60,000 nt of DNA from Polytrichum commune. Lineage: Eukaryota > Streptophyta > Polytrichopsida > Polytrichales > Polytrichaceae. The DNA is taken from the NCBI GenBank assembly GCA_950295325.1, contig OX485803.1, forward strand, positions 70,077,554 to 70,137,553, in the 5' to 3' direction. A program made the position numbers and the translations under genes. Shown here piece after piece: positions 1 to 11,989 of this stretch. Each line of letters begins with the position of its first letter. Position 1 is the stretch's first letter. Below the pieces are notes generated by a model. That model saw only the letters and a list, made by a program, of their open reading frames with translations. It was not told the origin of the DNA and searched no databases.

Positions 1-688
1 TGTCGGTACCCTAGAAATCCAAGCTGGCAACTGGGTTGGGCCATAAGATAACCCAAGTTTGCTCCTTCAAATTCGACCAACAATGCTGGACTGAGGTATG
101 ATACATCTCAGGTTGTCAGCAGTCATAATAATTCGGTCAGGATCTCCTACCATGGTCTCTATTTAATTTCCTTAGCGACCTGATTTCGTAGAAAATTTCT
201 CCAAACGACCTTGATTTGCCGAACGCGGTGTCGGTAACCATGTTAAATCACCCGAACCTGAACAATGCTAGAAGAAGTTATGATTGATTACATCGCAGCT
301 TGAAGCGGCTGTGAGTTGTTGAAAGCCAACACTACGACCTACTTCCATGGCCTTCATGCTTCAGTGATCTTTTTCTGATAGTTTCTTCGCACACGTATAA
401 GAAGATTGCGTCCAGATTACGCTGGCAGGCCTCCAGGATCGGAGATTCCATCCTCAAGATGATGAAATTCTTGGTACCATTGCAGATGAAGCATTTCCAT
501 TCTTGGATGAGGACACACACACACACACACACACATCTCCGATCGGACGTCGTCACACAATGTGAAATTCCACCGACAGACACAGGAGAGCATTTTTTTC
601 AACCATAAATGGCAAATTCATCGTCAAAACATCTTGTCAGAATTTTCTTGTGTCCATCCCGAGAGCTGTATTCTAAAACTCCAATTTT
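1..688. other. Left edge: upstream sequence of the receptor kinase, no gene recognised
   Basis: No convincing exon, signal peptide or LRR cap is visible in either strand. A (CA)n microsatellite occupies about 513-534. The LRR coding frame of the next gene becomes open only near 689, just after a sequence that looks like a splice acceptor (…TGTGGCAG at about 687-694). The first exon or exons of that gene therefore either lie left of the window or are too diverged to recognise. Confidence 0.5.
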
Positions 689-3600
689 GTGGCAGGTAAT
701 TGCAGCGGAGCGGTGTGCACAGGAAATGTTTTGCGAGAACTGAATATCTCGTCAAACAATGTGAATGGCTCCCTGCCCATCACCGGGTTTTGTACTCCAA
801 GCTTACTGATCCTCGACCTCGCAAGCAACCACTTGAGCGGTTCAATCCCTGCTGCGCTGTGGAACTGCTCAAGTCTCGTGCACCTTAATCTGTCGAACAA
901 TAGCTTTGCTGGCGATCTGCACGTCCCTAATTTCCCAAATGGGTCATGTGCCTTGCAATATCTCGACCTTTCAGGAAACGGCAACATCTCTGGGATGTTC
1001 GCAACTCCACTGGTGAATCAGTGCTTGTCACTCATAGACTTATCCCTTGCAACCAACCAGTTCAGTGGCGAATTACCCAACTCCTTGGGAAATTTGCAAA
1101 ACCTGGAGCGTCTTCTTCTGGGATCAAACAGTTTCGCCGGACCATTTCCGTCCGGTATTCTCAACTGCTCAAAGCTGCAATTGCTGGATCTTTCCTCGAA
1201 TTATATGATTGGTGAGATTCCGCAAAACATTTGCTCGTCTTCCGGCTCCCTATTACAGGAACTGAGGCTCCAAGACAACTTTTTCAATGGCTCCATCCCT
1301 GCAAACTGGGCCGGATGCCTCAACCTGACCAGCTTGGACTTGAGCTTCAACCACTTGAAGGGCGTGATTCCAAGCTCCCTTGGAAACCTCACGAAGCTGG
1401 AGAGCTTGATCTTGTGGAATAACATGCTCGGCGGAAACATCCCTAACGAGCTTGCCCGGCTTTCGAGATTGAAGCTTCTTATCCTTAACAACAATCGGTT
1501 GCAAGGTATATATTATCATCCTCCTCACAATTAGAAGATATCAAATTCAAAACCTCGAGCACCCCACTGGGATTCTTAACTTGCAGTATCTAAAGCTTTC
1601 AGATAGATAGATAAATAGATGGCAGATGGAGATGAACAATTCCATTAAGAGAGCGGGGCTTTGCAAATCCTTGAGATTGATGTTAAATTTGCATCTCGTG
1701 TTACATGTTACATGGAGGTGGTCTATGTGATTCTCGTGGTCATAGGCGTTCGCCGGTTGATGTGCTGAGAGGTGAAACACTCAAATTGTGAGGTCTTGTG
1801 CATTCCCAGAGGTTTGAGAGCCGCCGTCCTCTCAGGTTTTTTTTACGGCCACGGATACTAAACTCGATCTTTGATGATTTCGAGTGAGTTTGGGTTGCAA
1901 TGATTCTTATTCCCATGTAATAACATGTGTGTCTAAGTTGCTATCATCCACCAATCTCACGAAGTAGGTGTTGTTGGTTGAAACAGGCCCCATACCTCCC
2001 GGACTGTCAAACTGTAGCTTGCTGGAATGGATGTCCCTCGGCAGCAACAACCTGTCCGGCACCATCCCTCCACAAATCTTCAGCCTCACGAGGCTGGCAA
2101 TTCTTCAGCTGGGCAACAACTCTCTCACAGGAACACTCCCACCGTATTTCCCCAACACCACCAACCTCTTCTGGATCGACCTAGGGATGAACAACATCAC
2201 CGGGCCGATCCCCACACAAATCGGTCGCACAGCAGGTCCAGCCAGCGGCACGTTGCTGGGAAACAGCGTGGGATACATCGTGAACGTGGGTCCGGACTGC
2301 AGCACAGGGCTAGGAGGCTTTGTTGAGCTTGCAGGCATCCGAATACAAGATTTGTTGAGTCTGCACAAATGTCAGACACGTCTGTACTCAGCCCAGTCAA
2401 CGCAATTCCCGTGGAGCGAAGCGCCCACCGTCCTGTACATCGATTTGTCATATAACAGCTTCACAGGGAGCATCCCAGAGCAGATCGGTGACTTGACATC
2501 ACTCCAAGTTCTGGACCTAGGTCACAACAACCTGAGTGGATGGATCCCATCCAACATAAGCCAGTGCTCGAAGCTGATGGCCATGGACTTGTCATCCAAT
2601 TCGGTGACTGGAAGGATTCCACAGGAACTCACCAACCTGACATCACTGAGCAGCTTGAACCTGTCCAACAACAAGCTTTACGGGCCCATCCCCACCGGTG
2701 GCCAGTTCTCAACATTCCAGGCGTGGGTGTTTGAGAAGAATTTGTGTCTGTGTGGTCCACCTCTGGCAACCGCATGTCCGCCATGGCCACCAACGAACCT
2801 CACAGGAGGAGCACCGGTTCAAAGTGTGAGCAATGGGAGAGGTGGGATGAGGAGCAGCTATGTGGTGATGATTGTGTTTCTGTCCGTGGCCATGGGGCTT
2901 GCATTGGCTTTGATTTGGGTGATGTGGAGAAGCAAGTGTTGCTGCTGTTTCGGCTCAAAAGGTAGTGATCCAACATGCACAGAGTCCACTTTCTCAGTGG
3001 AGAAGGTATGGAATGAGGAAGACTTGGCTGTCAAAGTGAACATCGTTCATGCTGCACCGCTCACCAAGAATCTGACCTTCGGTGACCTCCTGGTGGCCAC
3101 TAGTAACTTCAGCCCCAATTGCATAGTTGGGGTAGGTGGGTTCGGGGAAGTGTACCGTGCTGAGCTTCAAGATGGGACAGTCATTGCAGTGAAAAAATTG
3201 ATCCACTACACATGCCAAGGGGAACGTGAGTTCGATGCTGAGATGGAGATCTTGAGGCGAATTGAGCACAAGAACTTGGTGAGGTTGTTAGGTTATTGCA
3301 AAGTGCGGGAGGATACACGGCTGTTGATCTATGAGTACATGAGTTGTGGGAGCTTGGAACACATTCTTCACAACCAGGATATTCATCCTTTGGATGCATT
3401 CGAGGAACCCAGGAGGTTGTTGTGGACAGATCGGAAGCAAATTGCACTGGATTCTGCGAGAGGGTTAGCCTTTTTGCACCACGGTTGCAATCCACACATT
3501 ATACATCGAGATTTCAAGTCCAGTAATGTGTTGCTGAATAAACAGATGGAGGCCCGAGTGTCTGATTTCGGTATGGCAAGGGAAATTTATACGGTGGACA

Positions 3601-4085
3601 CACACTTGAGTCTGAGCACCTTGACTGGTACTCCGGGTTATGTGCCTCCGGAGTATTACCAAAGCTTCCGGTGCACGAGACAAGGGGATGTGTACAGTTA
3701 TGGCGTTGTGTTGCTGGAATTGATCAGTGGGCGGCGCCCTACAGAGAAAGAAGAAGAATTCGGGGATACTAACCTGGTGGGATGGGTGAAGAAGAAAATC
3801 CTGGAGAATGCTCCACACGACATCTTCGATCCAACCCTACGACACCAAGGCAACGACGAGGAACTGCTTCAGTATGTGAAAGTAGCTTGTGCTTGTGTAG
3901 AGGACTCCCCCTCGCATCGCCCCACTATGTTGTGGGTCACTGCAAATTTAAAAGAAATTTCTATAGACTTTCAAAGCTCACGATGTGTACCACCTTTCAA
4001 ACACATTCCCTTCCCTCCCTCACACGGTTGCTGTTGTTCTTCATTATTCTTACTAACCATACTTCCTGGCTTGATTAACCTATGA
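689..4085 (+). CDS. BRI1-like leucine-rich-repeat receptor kinase, 5' end missing
   Basis: A plasma-membrane receptor serine/threonine kinase of the BRI1/BRL (LRR-X) type. I see two exons, 689-1505 and 1987-4085, joined in frame by a GT-AG intron (1506-1986) inside an LRR. Exon 1 is a run of plant LRRs ('LDLSSN', 'GSIP' and similar). Exon 2 holds a few more LRRs, then a non-LRR insertion (about 2220-2440) with 'GNSVGYIVNVG' and 'VELAGIRIQDLLSL', then 'YIDLSYNSFTGSIPEQIG'. This matches the BRI1 island domain, the hormone-binding insertion of the family. A transmembrane helix lies at about 2855-2930. The kinase (about 3080-3950) has a Gly loop GVGGFGEV, lysine in IAVKK, HRDFKSSN (an RD kinase), DFGMAR and PPEYY. 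The C-tail after 'LKEIS' is Cys/Ser-rich and unlike BRI1, so the true 3' end may differ. Fewer LRRs than in BRI1 and no signal peptide suggest a missing 5' exon. Whether it binds a brassinosteroid cannot be told. Confidence 0.85.
1506..1986 (+). other. Intron of the BRI1-like receptor gene
   Basis: GT-AG intron: the donor GTATAT follows the G at 1505, and the acceptor AACAG ends at 1986. Joining restores a Gly codon and continues the LRR phrase 'RLQG-PIPPGLSNCS'. It includes a short TAGA-type microsatellite at about 1605-1625. Confidence 0.85.
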
Positions 4086-5640
4086 GTGTGTTCTGAGCTC
4101 TTCAGGTATTCACACAACACAAAATGTAGAATTTCCACGAAGGAAGATAACATAGAATATTGTCATTTTTGAATGATTTAGCACACCGTAGAATCTAGTT
4201 ATCACTGAACCACTACGACAGATTGTAGGTACCTCACTTAGGGTTTTGCCAACCCAAAACTAAAATCACCATAATAACCTTGTGTAACCAAAAACAAGAA
4301 AACTAGGAGTTATAGGCACTACAACTGCGAGTCTACTATGTATCTTCAGCAGTTGTCTGTCTCTCTGTCTCTGCTTGGAACTGGCAATCGCGCTTCCTCT
4401 TTATGATGCATATATCATCGAAAATATCGTTCAGTTGGGGGGGGGGTTTGGGTTTCATATTTGGACTTCAACTGAACGATTCACTCTCTTCAATTTTTGC
4501 TCATTGTGCATGTAAACACACAGAGCTACCGAGGCTCTATTGACAACCACCTTATAACCCCACTCTGCTTGATTTCTGCTTCCCAATCCCATTGAGGTTG
4601 TGATTTGGGTTGAACACCCCTAAATGTCACACTTTTATTTTACGGTCTACTTGGTGACCCATCTGTCTGATTTGAGACAATCCGCAACTTAGTTTTTGTC
4701 TGTTCCAAAATCCTAAAAAGTATACGTTGTGCTTTGACCTAAAATTATGTTGGTTATTGGAAAGGCAGCTATAGATGTCCGGAGCCTGTGACTGTAGGAA
4801 GTATATATTAGAGATCCTTACCAGTGGTGGGACGAAAGAGTTGGTAAGGTAATAAGGAGCACCATTTGATTTCACAATAGAGAGTTGGATCAACACGCAT
4901 TGAAGTTCAATGTTTAACTAGAAATCTGATTCAGTCACTCACTATCTGATTTGTTCTTCAGGTGATTTGCAACAAAGCCTGTCTAAAAAGTCCGAGTGTT
5001 AATTGCACTACCTGTCGCAAAGAGGCCGATCCATATTTTTCTGGGTCCCTTTCAATTATTTTCTTGCAAATTATCATGTATGATTGCTTGTTTTTCAGGT
5101 TTACTACCTCTGACAGTGCGTCTTGAAAGAGCAATCCCAAATCACCACATTTCGAACATAGGATCGGAAGGAAAGCAGTGTGGGTAGATGGTTGGTCAAA
5201 TCCTTTGTGGGTGACACGATGCTCAAGTTGATTGATCAAGCTCATGTTTGCAATCACCCGAGGTTCTCAAAATACTGCTCCACCAGTCAGGTACCAATAT
5301 GCATCATGTGTTTTGCCGATCAAAGTGGCTCTTGTTGTAACTTGTGTTCTCAAATGCTGCGAACAGTCTCTTTTAAGATTATCATCTTAATCTAGTATTA
5401 GGTTAGTGGAAGATGTGCCTCTCTTTCTTCCCTTTGGGCATTCCCAGTATAAGTGTATCTTTGATGCAATGGAAATGGATTTGATCATCCAAGAAGTGGT
5501 AGGCATGAACGAGAAATACAATCGCAAAATAGATGCCTTTTGTATATTATTCCATAAAGAAATGATTAAGAGGCTGGTCTTGACATAAGTAATTTTTTCA
5601 AGTGAAAATTTATTTACATTATTCATCTAGCATAGCACAT
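4086..5640. other. Intergenic stretch, no gene recognised
   Basis: The sequence is AT-rich, with a G-run at about 4437-4446. Short open frames occur on both strands, but none shows a recognisable domain or codon pattern. The 3' untranslated region and poly(A) site of the receptor gene presumably lie in the first few hundred bases. Confidence 0.5.
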
Positions 5641-5689
5641 TGGGATACTTGAGATGATAGTTTTGCGGTTTGGTATGCAAGCGGAAGAA

Positions 5690-7660
5690 TTAACACCAAG
5701 TGTCAAACCACCCACCCTTATGCGTTGTAGTCCGGGTGAGGGCATGCATGGGGATCACATTCATGCAAACCTAGCTAAATCTTCCCAATGTCATTAACCT
5801 CCATTGCATCTCACATCAATTTTGGCACCCCAATTTATTCCATGACGAGGATACAAGCGTTGAAAAACGCTCTTCCCTATTATCACCCCCGTAATACATC
5901 CCCTCGCAAAACCCACACACCTAATGAACACTTAATGCCACCACCTAGCATTTTGTGGTTTCCTCACTTACTAATTAACTAATTACCTAGACTAATCCCT
6001 TATATTAAGCCTACCCACCTAGCCTTTATTGTAATATAAGGTGAATACTACCACTAACCCCCTTTGGTTCAACCTCAGTAATTAATGTAGTCTCGGGATT
6101 CTATACTATTGGGCTCGGGGCTACGCCCGTCACTGCCCGTCAAAGGGGGTTCTCCAGCTTTGGAGCTTAGCTCGCCTCAACCCAGCCTTCGAGCTTAGCT
6201 CGCCTGAATCCAGCCTTCGGGCTTAGCTAGCCTCAATCCAGCTTCGAGCTTAGCCTGAATTCAACCCAGCTTCGAGCTTAGCTCGCCTCAATCCAGCCTC
6301 GGGCTTAGCTGACTTCAACTCAACCTTCGGCTTAGCCTGAATTCAATCCCAGCATTCGAGCTTAGCTCGCCGCAACCCAGCCTTCGAGCTTAGCTGACTT
6401 CAACTCAACCTTCGGCTTAGCCTGAATTCAATCCCAGCATTCGAGCTTAGCTCGCCACAACCCAGCCTTCGAGCTTAGCCTGAATTCAACCCAGCATTCG
6501 AGCTTAGCTCGCCTCAATCCACCTTCGAGCTTAGCTCGCCTCAATCAACCTTCGGCTTAGCCTGAATTCAACCCAACATTCAAGCTTAGCTCGCCGCAAC
6601 CCAGCCTTCAAGCTTAGCCTGAATTCAACCCAGCATTCGAGCTTAGCTCGCCTCAATCAGCCTTCGGCTTAGCCTGAATTCAACCCAGCATTCGAGCTTA
6701 GCTCGCCACAACCCAGCCTTCGAGCTTAGCCTGAATTCAACCCAGCATTCGAGCTTAGCTCGCCTCCATCTAGCCTCGGAGCTTGCGCTCCGCCATTCTA
6801 CCCAGCTCCTCCTCTTGCTCTCCCTATGCCGAAAAAAACAAACACACACTATATCCTGAGGCCCATAAACCTTGTTGAATGAAAAACCCCAAGCCTATCC
6901 ACTAAACCCTCTACCCTTAAACCAACACGGGAAGGCCCTAATTCAAACACTTAAACCTAGCTCGCCGCAACCCAACCTTCGAGCTTAGCTGACTTCAACT
7001 CAACCTTCGGCTTAGCCTGAATTCAATCCCAGCCTTCGAGCTTAGCCTGAATTCAACCCAGCATTCGAGCTTAGCTCGCCTCAATCCACCTTCGAGCTTA
7101 GCTCGCCTCAATCAACCTTCGGCTTAGCCTGAATTCAACCCAACATTCGAGCTTAGCTCGCCGCAACCCAGCCTTCAAGCTTAGCCTGAATTCAACCCAG
7201 CATTCGAGCTTAGCTCGCCTCCATCCAGCCTCGGAGCTTGCGCTCCGCCATTCTACCCAGCTCCTCCTCTTGCTCTCCCTGTGCCGAAAAAAACAAACAC
7301 ACACTATATCCTGAGGCCCATAAACCTTGTTGAATGAAAAACCCCAAGCCTATCCACTAAACCCTCTACCCTTAAACCAACACGGGAAGGCCCTAATTCA
7401 AACACTTAAACCCAAGGCCCTTCCCCTTGCTTAAGCAAACACCAACTCACTTAACCAAAACCAACCCCTAATGCCACTAACCCTCTAATTAACCACACTA
7501 AATAAGCCTAAGGCCTAAAACATAATTCCACACCAAGCCTCACTCTTTTTTATACTTTTTGTTGTTTCAATAACGATGTCAAATGCAACTTCAAGTAAAT
7601 TCTAAGCATAAAACAAATGTGAGCACCCATTTTGGGCTCATAGTCCACCTCCATGGCGGG
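5690..7660 (+). repeat. Dispersed repeat family, copy 1 (expanded)
   Basis: It shares ordered blocks with copies at about 16440-17690 and, inverted, 18130-19985. The shared start is '…CACCC..TTATGCG..GTAGTCCGGGTG' (about 5708-5735). The middle block is 'TACAAGCGTTGA' followed by pyrimidine-rich AC repeats (about 5850-6000). The shared end is '…AAACCAACACGG…AATAAGCCTAAGGC…CACACCAAGCCTCACTCTTTTT…CATTTTGGGCTCA' (about 7370-7645). The ends (a GTGACA-like start, and GGGCTCACA in copy 2) suggest a long LTR, perhaps a solo LTR. I see no coding sequence and no clear target-site duplication. The copy is enlarged by an internal hairpin-repeat array. Confidence 0.6.
6130..7250 (+). repeat. Tandem array of short hairpin units within repeat copy 1
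   Basis: Dozens of imperfect units alternate 'CGAGCTTAGCTCGCC' with 'TTCGGCTTAGCCTGAATTCAACCCAGC'. The core CGAGC-TTA-GCTCG is a 5-bp stem with a 3-base loop, and CGGAGC-TTGC-GCTCCG occurs at the end of each larger block. A larger direct duplication is superimposed: sequence around 6400-6958 reappears 455 bases downstream. This includes the whole 'ACACACTATATCCTGAGG…AACACTTAAAC' tail, at about 6843-6955 and again at about 7298-7410. Confidence 0.85.
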
Positions 7661-7779
7661 CGACTAAGACAACATCGATAAAAATTACAACTCTTCCAAA
7701 CCCTAAACTAGCAATGCAACAACCTTTCCCCAACTTCCTCACTCGCTCCGGAGCTGTCTAGTGGCGTGAGTAAGGAAGA

Positions 7780-8020
7780 ATGACGGAGCTCGGGTTCGGT
7801 GTGGGGTAGTGGTGGAGACGGATATGATGGATGAACGGCCGGATGGACAGACGCGTGAACAACTGGACAGGCAGAAGGCCGCATCGGGCAGGATGGAGGA
7901 CACGGGCAGGAAGGCCAAGTCGGGCAGGTAAGACGGGTTGGGTCGGGAGGACGGGTCGGGACGGGAGGACAGGAACAGGTTGCCCGAGCATGAACGCTGC
8001 CCGCGGGAGGCGTCCTACAA
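7780..8020 (+). repeat. GC-rich low-complexity stretch
   Basis: This is a run of degenerate CGGG/GGACGGG-like units. It gives long open frames on both strands only because of its composition (Arg/Gly/Thr-rich on one strand, Pro/Arg-rich on the other). It lies between repeat copy 1 and the PPR remnant. I see no domain. Confidence 0.6.
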
Positions 8021-8109
8021 ACGCTCGTAGCACTAAAATACGGAGATCCATGTACAAAGTGCAAGAACCATATGTGAGGCAGGTGATGTTGTGAAGGACC
8101 AATTTAGAC

Positions 8110-8870
8110 AAGGTACAATTTTAATCTCCTACACATACGTTGAAGTACTTCAGAGGTGCTTCAAGCAGAAAGACCTTGCATCAGCCACGTAGGTCCACGA
8201 CTGTATCATAAAAAACACAATGAAGCTAAACATACATGCAATCAACAACCTACTCAGGGTCACATCAACATGTGCAATTAGGTTGCCCCACACCAATGTA
8301 AGAGCATTCCACCCTATTTTGAATTATATGACTAAAGCAACGAAATGCATCAATTAGGTTCTTAGTGTGGTTTCTGTACAAAAAAATGATATAAGTTATA
8401 AGTTTTTGTATTGTGATTTCGACCCAAAGTAATTTGCATGGGTAAAAATGCAACCTCTTTGCGAAGGCAACCTATTTGCACATATTAATGTAGATTAGCT
8501 GTGGGAGGTTACAGGTCGCATGCAAAGTATTCAATAACCTTGCAAAGAAGAGGATTGTTCATAGTTGGACCATCATGCTTGGAGGTTATGCTCAACATGG
8601 TCATGTGAATGTTGCAATTGAGACTCTCAATCAAATGCCCCAAGGCAGCCAACCTGCAAATGAGCCAACTCAGAAGCATGGAAAATGGCGCATGCGAAGA
8701 AGTTCATGCACACATTAACAAGCGACGTGGGCAATGTGAATCCAATGTGTGAGCGGGAAGTGCTCTCCTCAAGGTCTATGCAAAATGTTGTTGCATCAAG
8801 GAGGCGAGAGGAGTTTTTGACAAATTGACCAACTGGAAGATCAACTCCTAGGGTGTGATGAGTGGGGCAT
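8110..8870 (+). pseudogene. PLS-class pentatricopeptide repeat gene remnant, 5' part
   Basis: The translation shows PPR phrases in order: 'YTYVEVLQRCFKQKDLASA', then after an in-frame TAG 'VHDCIIKNTMKLNIHAINNLL' (about 8125-8265), then 'KVFNNLAKKRIVHSWTIMLGGYAQHGHVNVAIETLNQMPQ' in pieces (about 8530-8650), then 'SALLKVYAKCCCIKEARGVFDKLTNWKINS' with frameshifts (about 8755-8850). PPR proteins bind organellar RNA, but this copy has stops and frameshifts and cannot make a full protein. It is interrupted at about 8870 by the LTR retrotransposon and resumes at about 14334. The motif style is that of moss and lycophyte PLS/DYW proteins. Confidence 0.75.
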
Positions 8871-9238
8871 AATGAATGAAACGTTTTACATTCATCCAAT
8901 CATTAACAATAGATGAATTATGTTTGATATATTAAGAACATTCCAGAAAGGATGATTCTAGTAGAAGTAGTTTGATGTGAATCACAGTAACTCATGAAAA
9001 CTTCTCTGGATTTTATCTTATGAGTGTAGTGACTTTGGAGTAAGGATGAGTTGTAGGGACAACCTCTTGTTAGATACGGCAATGCATAGCATAATGATAA
9101 AGTGTTAGTACCAGGTGTAGGAGTAATAATAGGCAATATTTTGTAAGGTGTAAAAGCTCAAAATAGTAATAAATTTTCATTCAGCAAGCAGAGTTGTTTC
9201 CTCACAATTACATGTGACAATTGATCCGATTTGCATCA
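8871..9238 (+). repeat. Left LTR of the Ty1/copia element
   Basis: Closely matches 13965-14333 along its length, for example 'GTAAGGATGAGTTGTAGGGA', 'GTGTTAGTACCAGG' and 'ACATGTGACAATTGATCCGA'. The edge is uncertain by a few bases; TGAAACG at 8877 is the first strictly shared TG. The pentamer GGCAT stands just outside the left LTR (8866-8870) and just outside the right LTR (14334-14338), a good candidate for the 5-bp target-site duplication expected of copia elements. Confidence 0.8.
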
Positions 9239-9297
9239 GGTTAAGGGGCCACCGCGACCGAAATAACTTTGCATTTGTATCTTTGTTACTTTCAACA

Positions 9298-10130
9298 ATG
9301 GATAGACGGGACTCTGAGTCCCTAGAGATGTTCGATGGCGACAAGTTCACCGTATGGAAGTATCATATGGAGATATGTTTTGAAGAAAAAGACATCATGC
9401 CAATTTTGAATGGCACAATTCCCAAATCACCAAACAATGCACTAGATGTGGAAAAAGTTGCATGGAAAAAGGCAAATACTCAAGTGCAATGCATGATAAA
9501 TTCATTTGTTTCATTGTTTGTTCTTGCAACCCTTGTAAATTGTTCTACTGCAACATGTATGTGGACAACTCTTTGTGCATTTTATCAACAAAAATCTAGA
9601 GAGAACATGTACATGGTCTTGAATAGTTTCTTTGAATACACGATGAATACATGTGACCTTATTAACACACACGTCAACAAGGTTACGAGCATGGAAAATC
9701 TCCTCAAAGACTTAGGCCAGCCGGTTCTTGAAGATATGCTCATCACCAAAATCATATGTAATCTACCTCTGAGCTATAACAACATCCTTGCCGCTTGAAC
9801 AAATGTTCGTGCTCCCGAATAAACTGTTGCCAACTTGAAAATACAGCTTCTCCAAATGGAAAATCTCATGGCCTTATAGAGTGGAGAAAACACAAGTTAC
9901 TCAACTTTTTCTTCACTCGCTCCAGTAAGACGCCCTTGAAGGACAAGAAATATAGTCATGAGAAGAACAAAAATTACATCAAAGAATTAAAGAATCATAC
10001 ACGCTGTTATAATTGTGGAGAGTTTGATCACTAGACTACCGGATGTCCACACCCTCGTCAAGACAAAGTGAAGTTCTCTAATCACAGGAATCATCGATCT
10101 GAGAGTCAAGCAAAAGACACAAGAGGGAAA
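9298..10130 (+). pseudogene. copia gag remnant with CCHC knuckle
   Basis: The frame opens at 'MDRRDSESLEMFDGDKFTVW', typical of copia gag (UBN2/DUF4219 type: 'F.G..F..WK..M'). It stays open to the stop at about 9796. Further gag pieces follow in other frames, ending in the zinc knuckle 'CYNCGEFDH', then an in-frame TAG, then 'TGCPHP' (about 10003-10050). In an active element this protein packages the RNA. The stops make this copy defective. Confidence 0.8.
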
Positions 10131-10254
10131 TGAAGTGAAGCATGTGTTGTTACAACAACAGATCATACCAATTCTAGTTCAAGCGACTCTTCCTCAAGTT
10201 CTGATCATGATACCTATGCCTTCATGGCTAAAAGCATACAATCTCATGCATTGA

Positions 10255-11560
10255 GTGTAAATCTTGGCAAGCAAGCTTGGTTTGCTGACTCCGGTGCCAC
10301 ATAACACATGATAGAGCATAGGGAATGGTTATCCACCTTCAAGTTAATTCCATTAGAAACCCAGTCAGTTGCAGTTGGAGATGATTGGGGCCTCTGGGTT
10401 AGAGGCATTGGTGATATAAAAATCACACAAACTACTGATGGTGTACAAAATAAAAACCTTCTATAGAAGGTTCCATTCATCCCTTATTTGCGATTAAATC
10501 TCTACTCAATAGATCTTGCCTTTAAAGTTGGTTTGTCTTTTCAAACCCTTGGTGATAAGTGCACACTATATCGTGATCTTGGCCAGGGATCGAAGGTGAT
10601 GGAAGGGATTCAAACTGGTACATATTGTTCATCAAATTTGTCATGCCAACCTCTATTCCTTCTGCAATACCTATAGGACATCCCACATCTACTGTTCTTA
10701 CAGTTTCAAGCTCTTGCAATGACGAACTTGCTCTCATGCATAACAGAATGGGTCATGTGAGTATACAAGTGATTAAGCAAATGAGTGAACACAATAGCTT
10801 ACAAGATTTCATCATTCCTCCTCATAACAACCTACCTTATGTCTACCAAGGATGTGCCCCAGGAAAACAACACAAAGCCACATATCCTTCCAATCCCTTG
10901 AAAGAATGCTCCCAAATATCCGGGGCACTTCTCCATGCCGATTTATGTGGGAAAATGTTGCATGCATCCTTAAGAGGCACCTACTACTACATCTTGACCA
11001 AAGATGACTTCACGTTTTACAGATTTGTGGCATTCCTCAAAGCTAAGAGTGATGCTCTTAGGTTTTTTTTTTAAGGTATTGCACTATGTCGAGAGGGCCA
11101 CTGGTGATCATGTGAAGATCCTAAGAACGGATCGAGGAAAGGAGTTCTGCAACGATGAATTTGAGTTACTTCTTGAGGAAAAAAACATTATTTATGAAAC
11201 TAATACTTCGTACACCCCGCAACAAAATTGATACATCGAGCGTGACAACATAATGATATGTGAGATGCTAGGAGTATGTTACATCTCCACAATGTTCTTC
11301 TGAAGCTTTGGGCAGAGACGATTCATACTACTGTTTACTTTCTAAACTGCACCATCAATAATCATGTTGGTTTCTTAACTCCTTATGAACTTTGGTTTAA
11401 GACAAAACCAAGTGTCTCTCACTATCAAACCTTTGGCACTAACGCATATACCTTTGTTGAAAAATCCTTGCGGACGAAGTTTCAAGCTAAAGGTAATATT
11501 GCTGTATTCGTCGGTTATAGTGACACTAGCAAAGCTTGGCAATTATAAAATCCTTCTACA
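10255..11560 (+). pseudogene. copia protease and integrase remnant
   Basis: Protease: 'AWFADSGAT' followed by a stop and 'HM' (about 10277-10312), the aspartic protease active site. GAG-pre-integrase: 'ELALMHNRMGHVSIQVIKQM' (about 10723-10785). Integrase core: 'YYYILTKDDFTFYRF' (about 10985-11030) and 'ILRTDRGKEFCNDEF' (about 11120-11165), holding the catalytic aspartates. This is followed by 'TSYTPQQN', a stop, and 'YIERDN', where the third acidic residue falls. Several stops and shifts break the frame. Confidence 0.8.
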
Positions 11561-11989
11561 GACAAGGTTTTAAAGAATTCTAACGTGATCTTTGATGAAG
11601 CAACTGGCTATTATTCATATTCTTTTATCAAGAAATATGTCACAAATGTCAATATTCTTATTTCACTTCTTTCCTCTTCCGAGATACATTAGTTCACAGG
11701 TCCCACGGTCTCTAATATTATTCTTCCAAATGCTAACCTTGTCATTCCCTTATCACCTCCAAATGTCTCAGTGGGAGATTCAACGACTAATGATTCCATT
11801 CTCCCCCTTGAGGACGATAATGACAATTCTCTCTAATGTCTCAAAACGAGGCACCGTCCTCTTCTTCACTTTCATATGTTCACATAGTTTCACCGCTCTC
11901 TGTAGTGAATCCATGTACTTCTTTTTCTTCTTCTAAACTAACCGATCTGGATGCCTTTGACATTTCCTCTATCTCTCATGAACTTCTCT

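Noticed and set aside
4958-5257. 99-codon open frame on the minus strand with a Cys pair
   Set aside because: No recognisable family, no supporting codon bias, and no neighbouring exons or splice sites that extend it. Probably chance.
7831-8111. Overlapping Arg/Gly- and Pro-rich open frames on both strands
   Set aside because: They follow from the GC-rich CGGG low-complexity sequence. There is no domain, and both strands are open in the same place.
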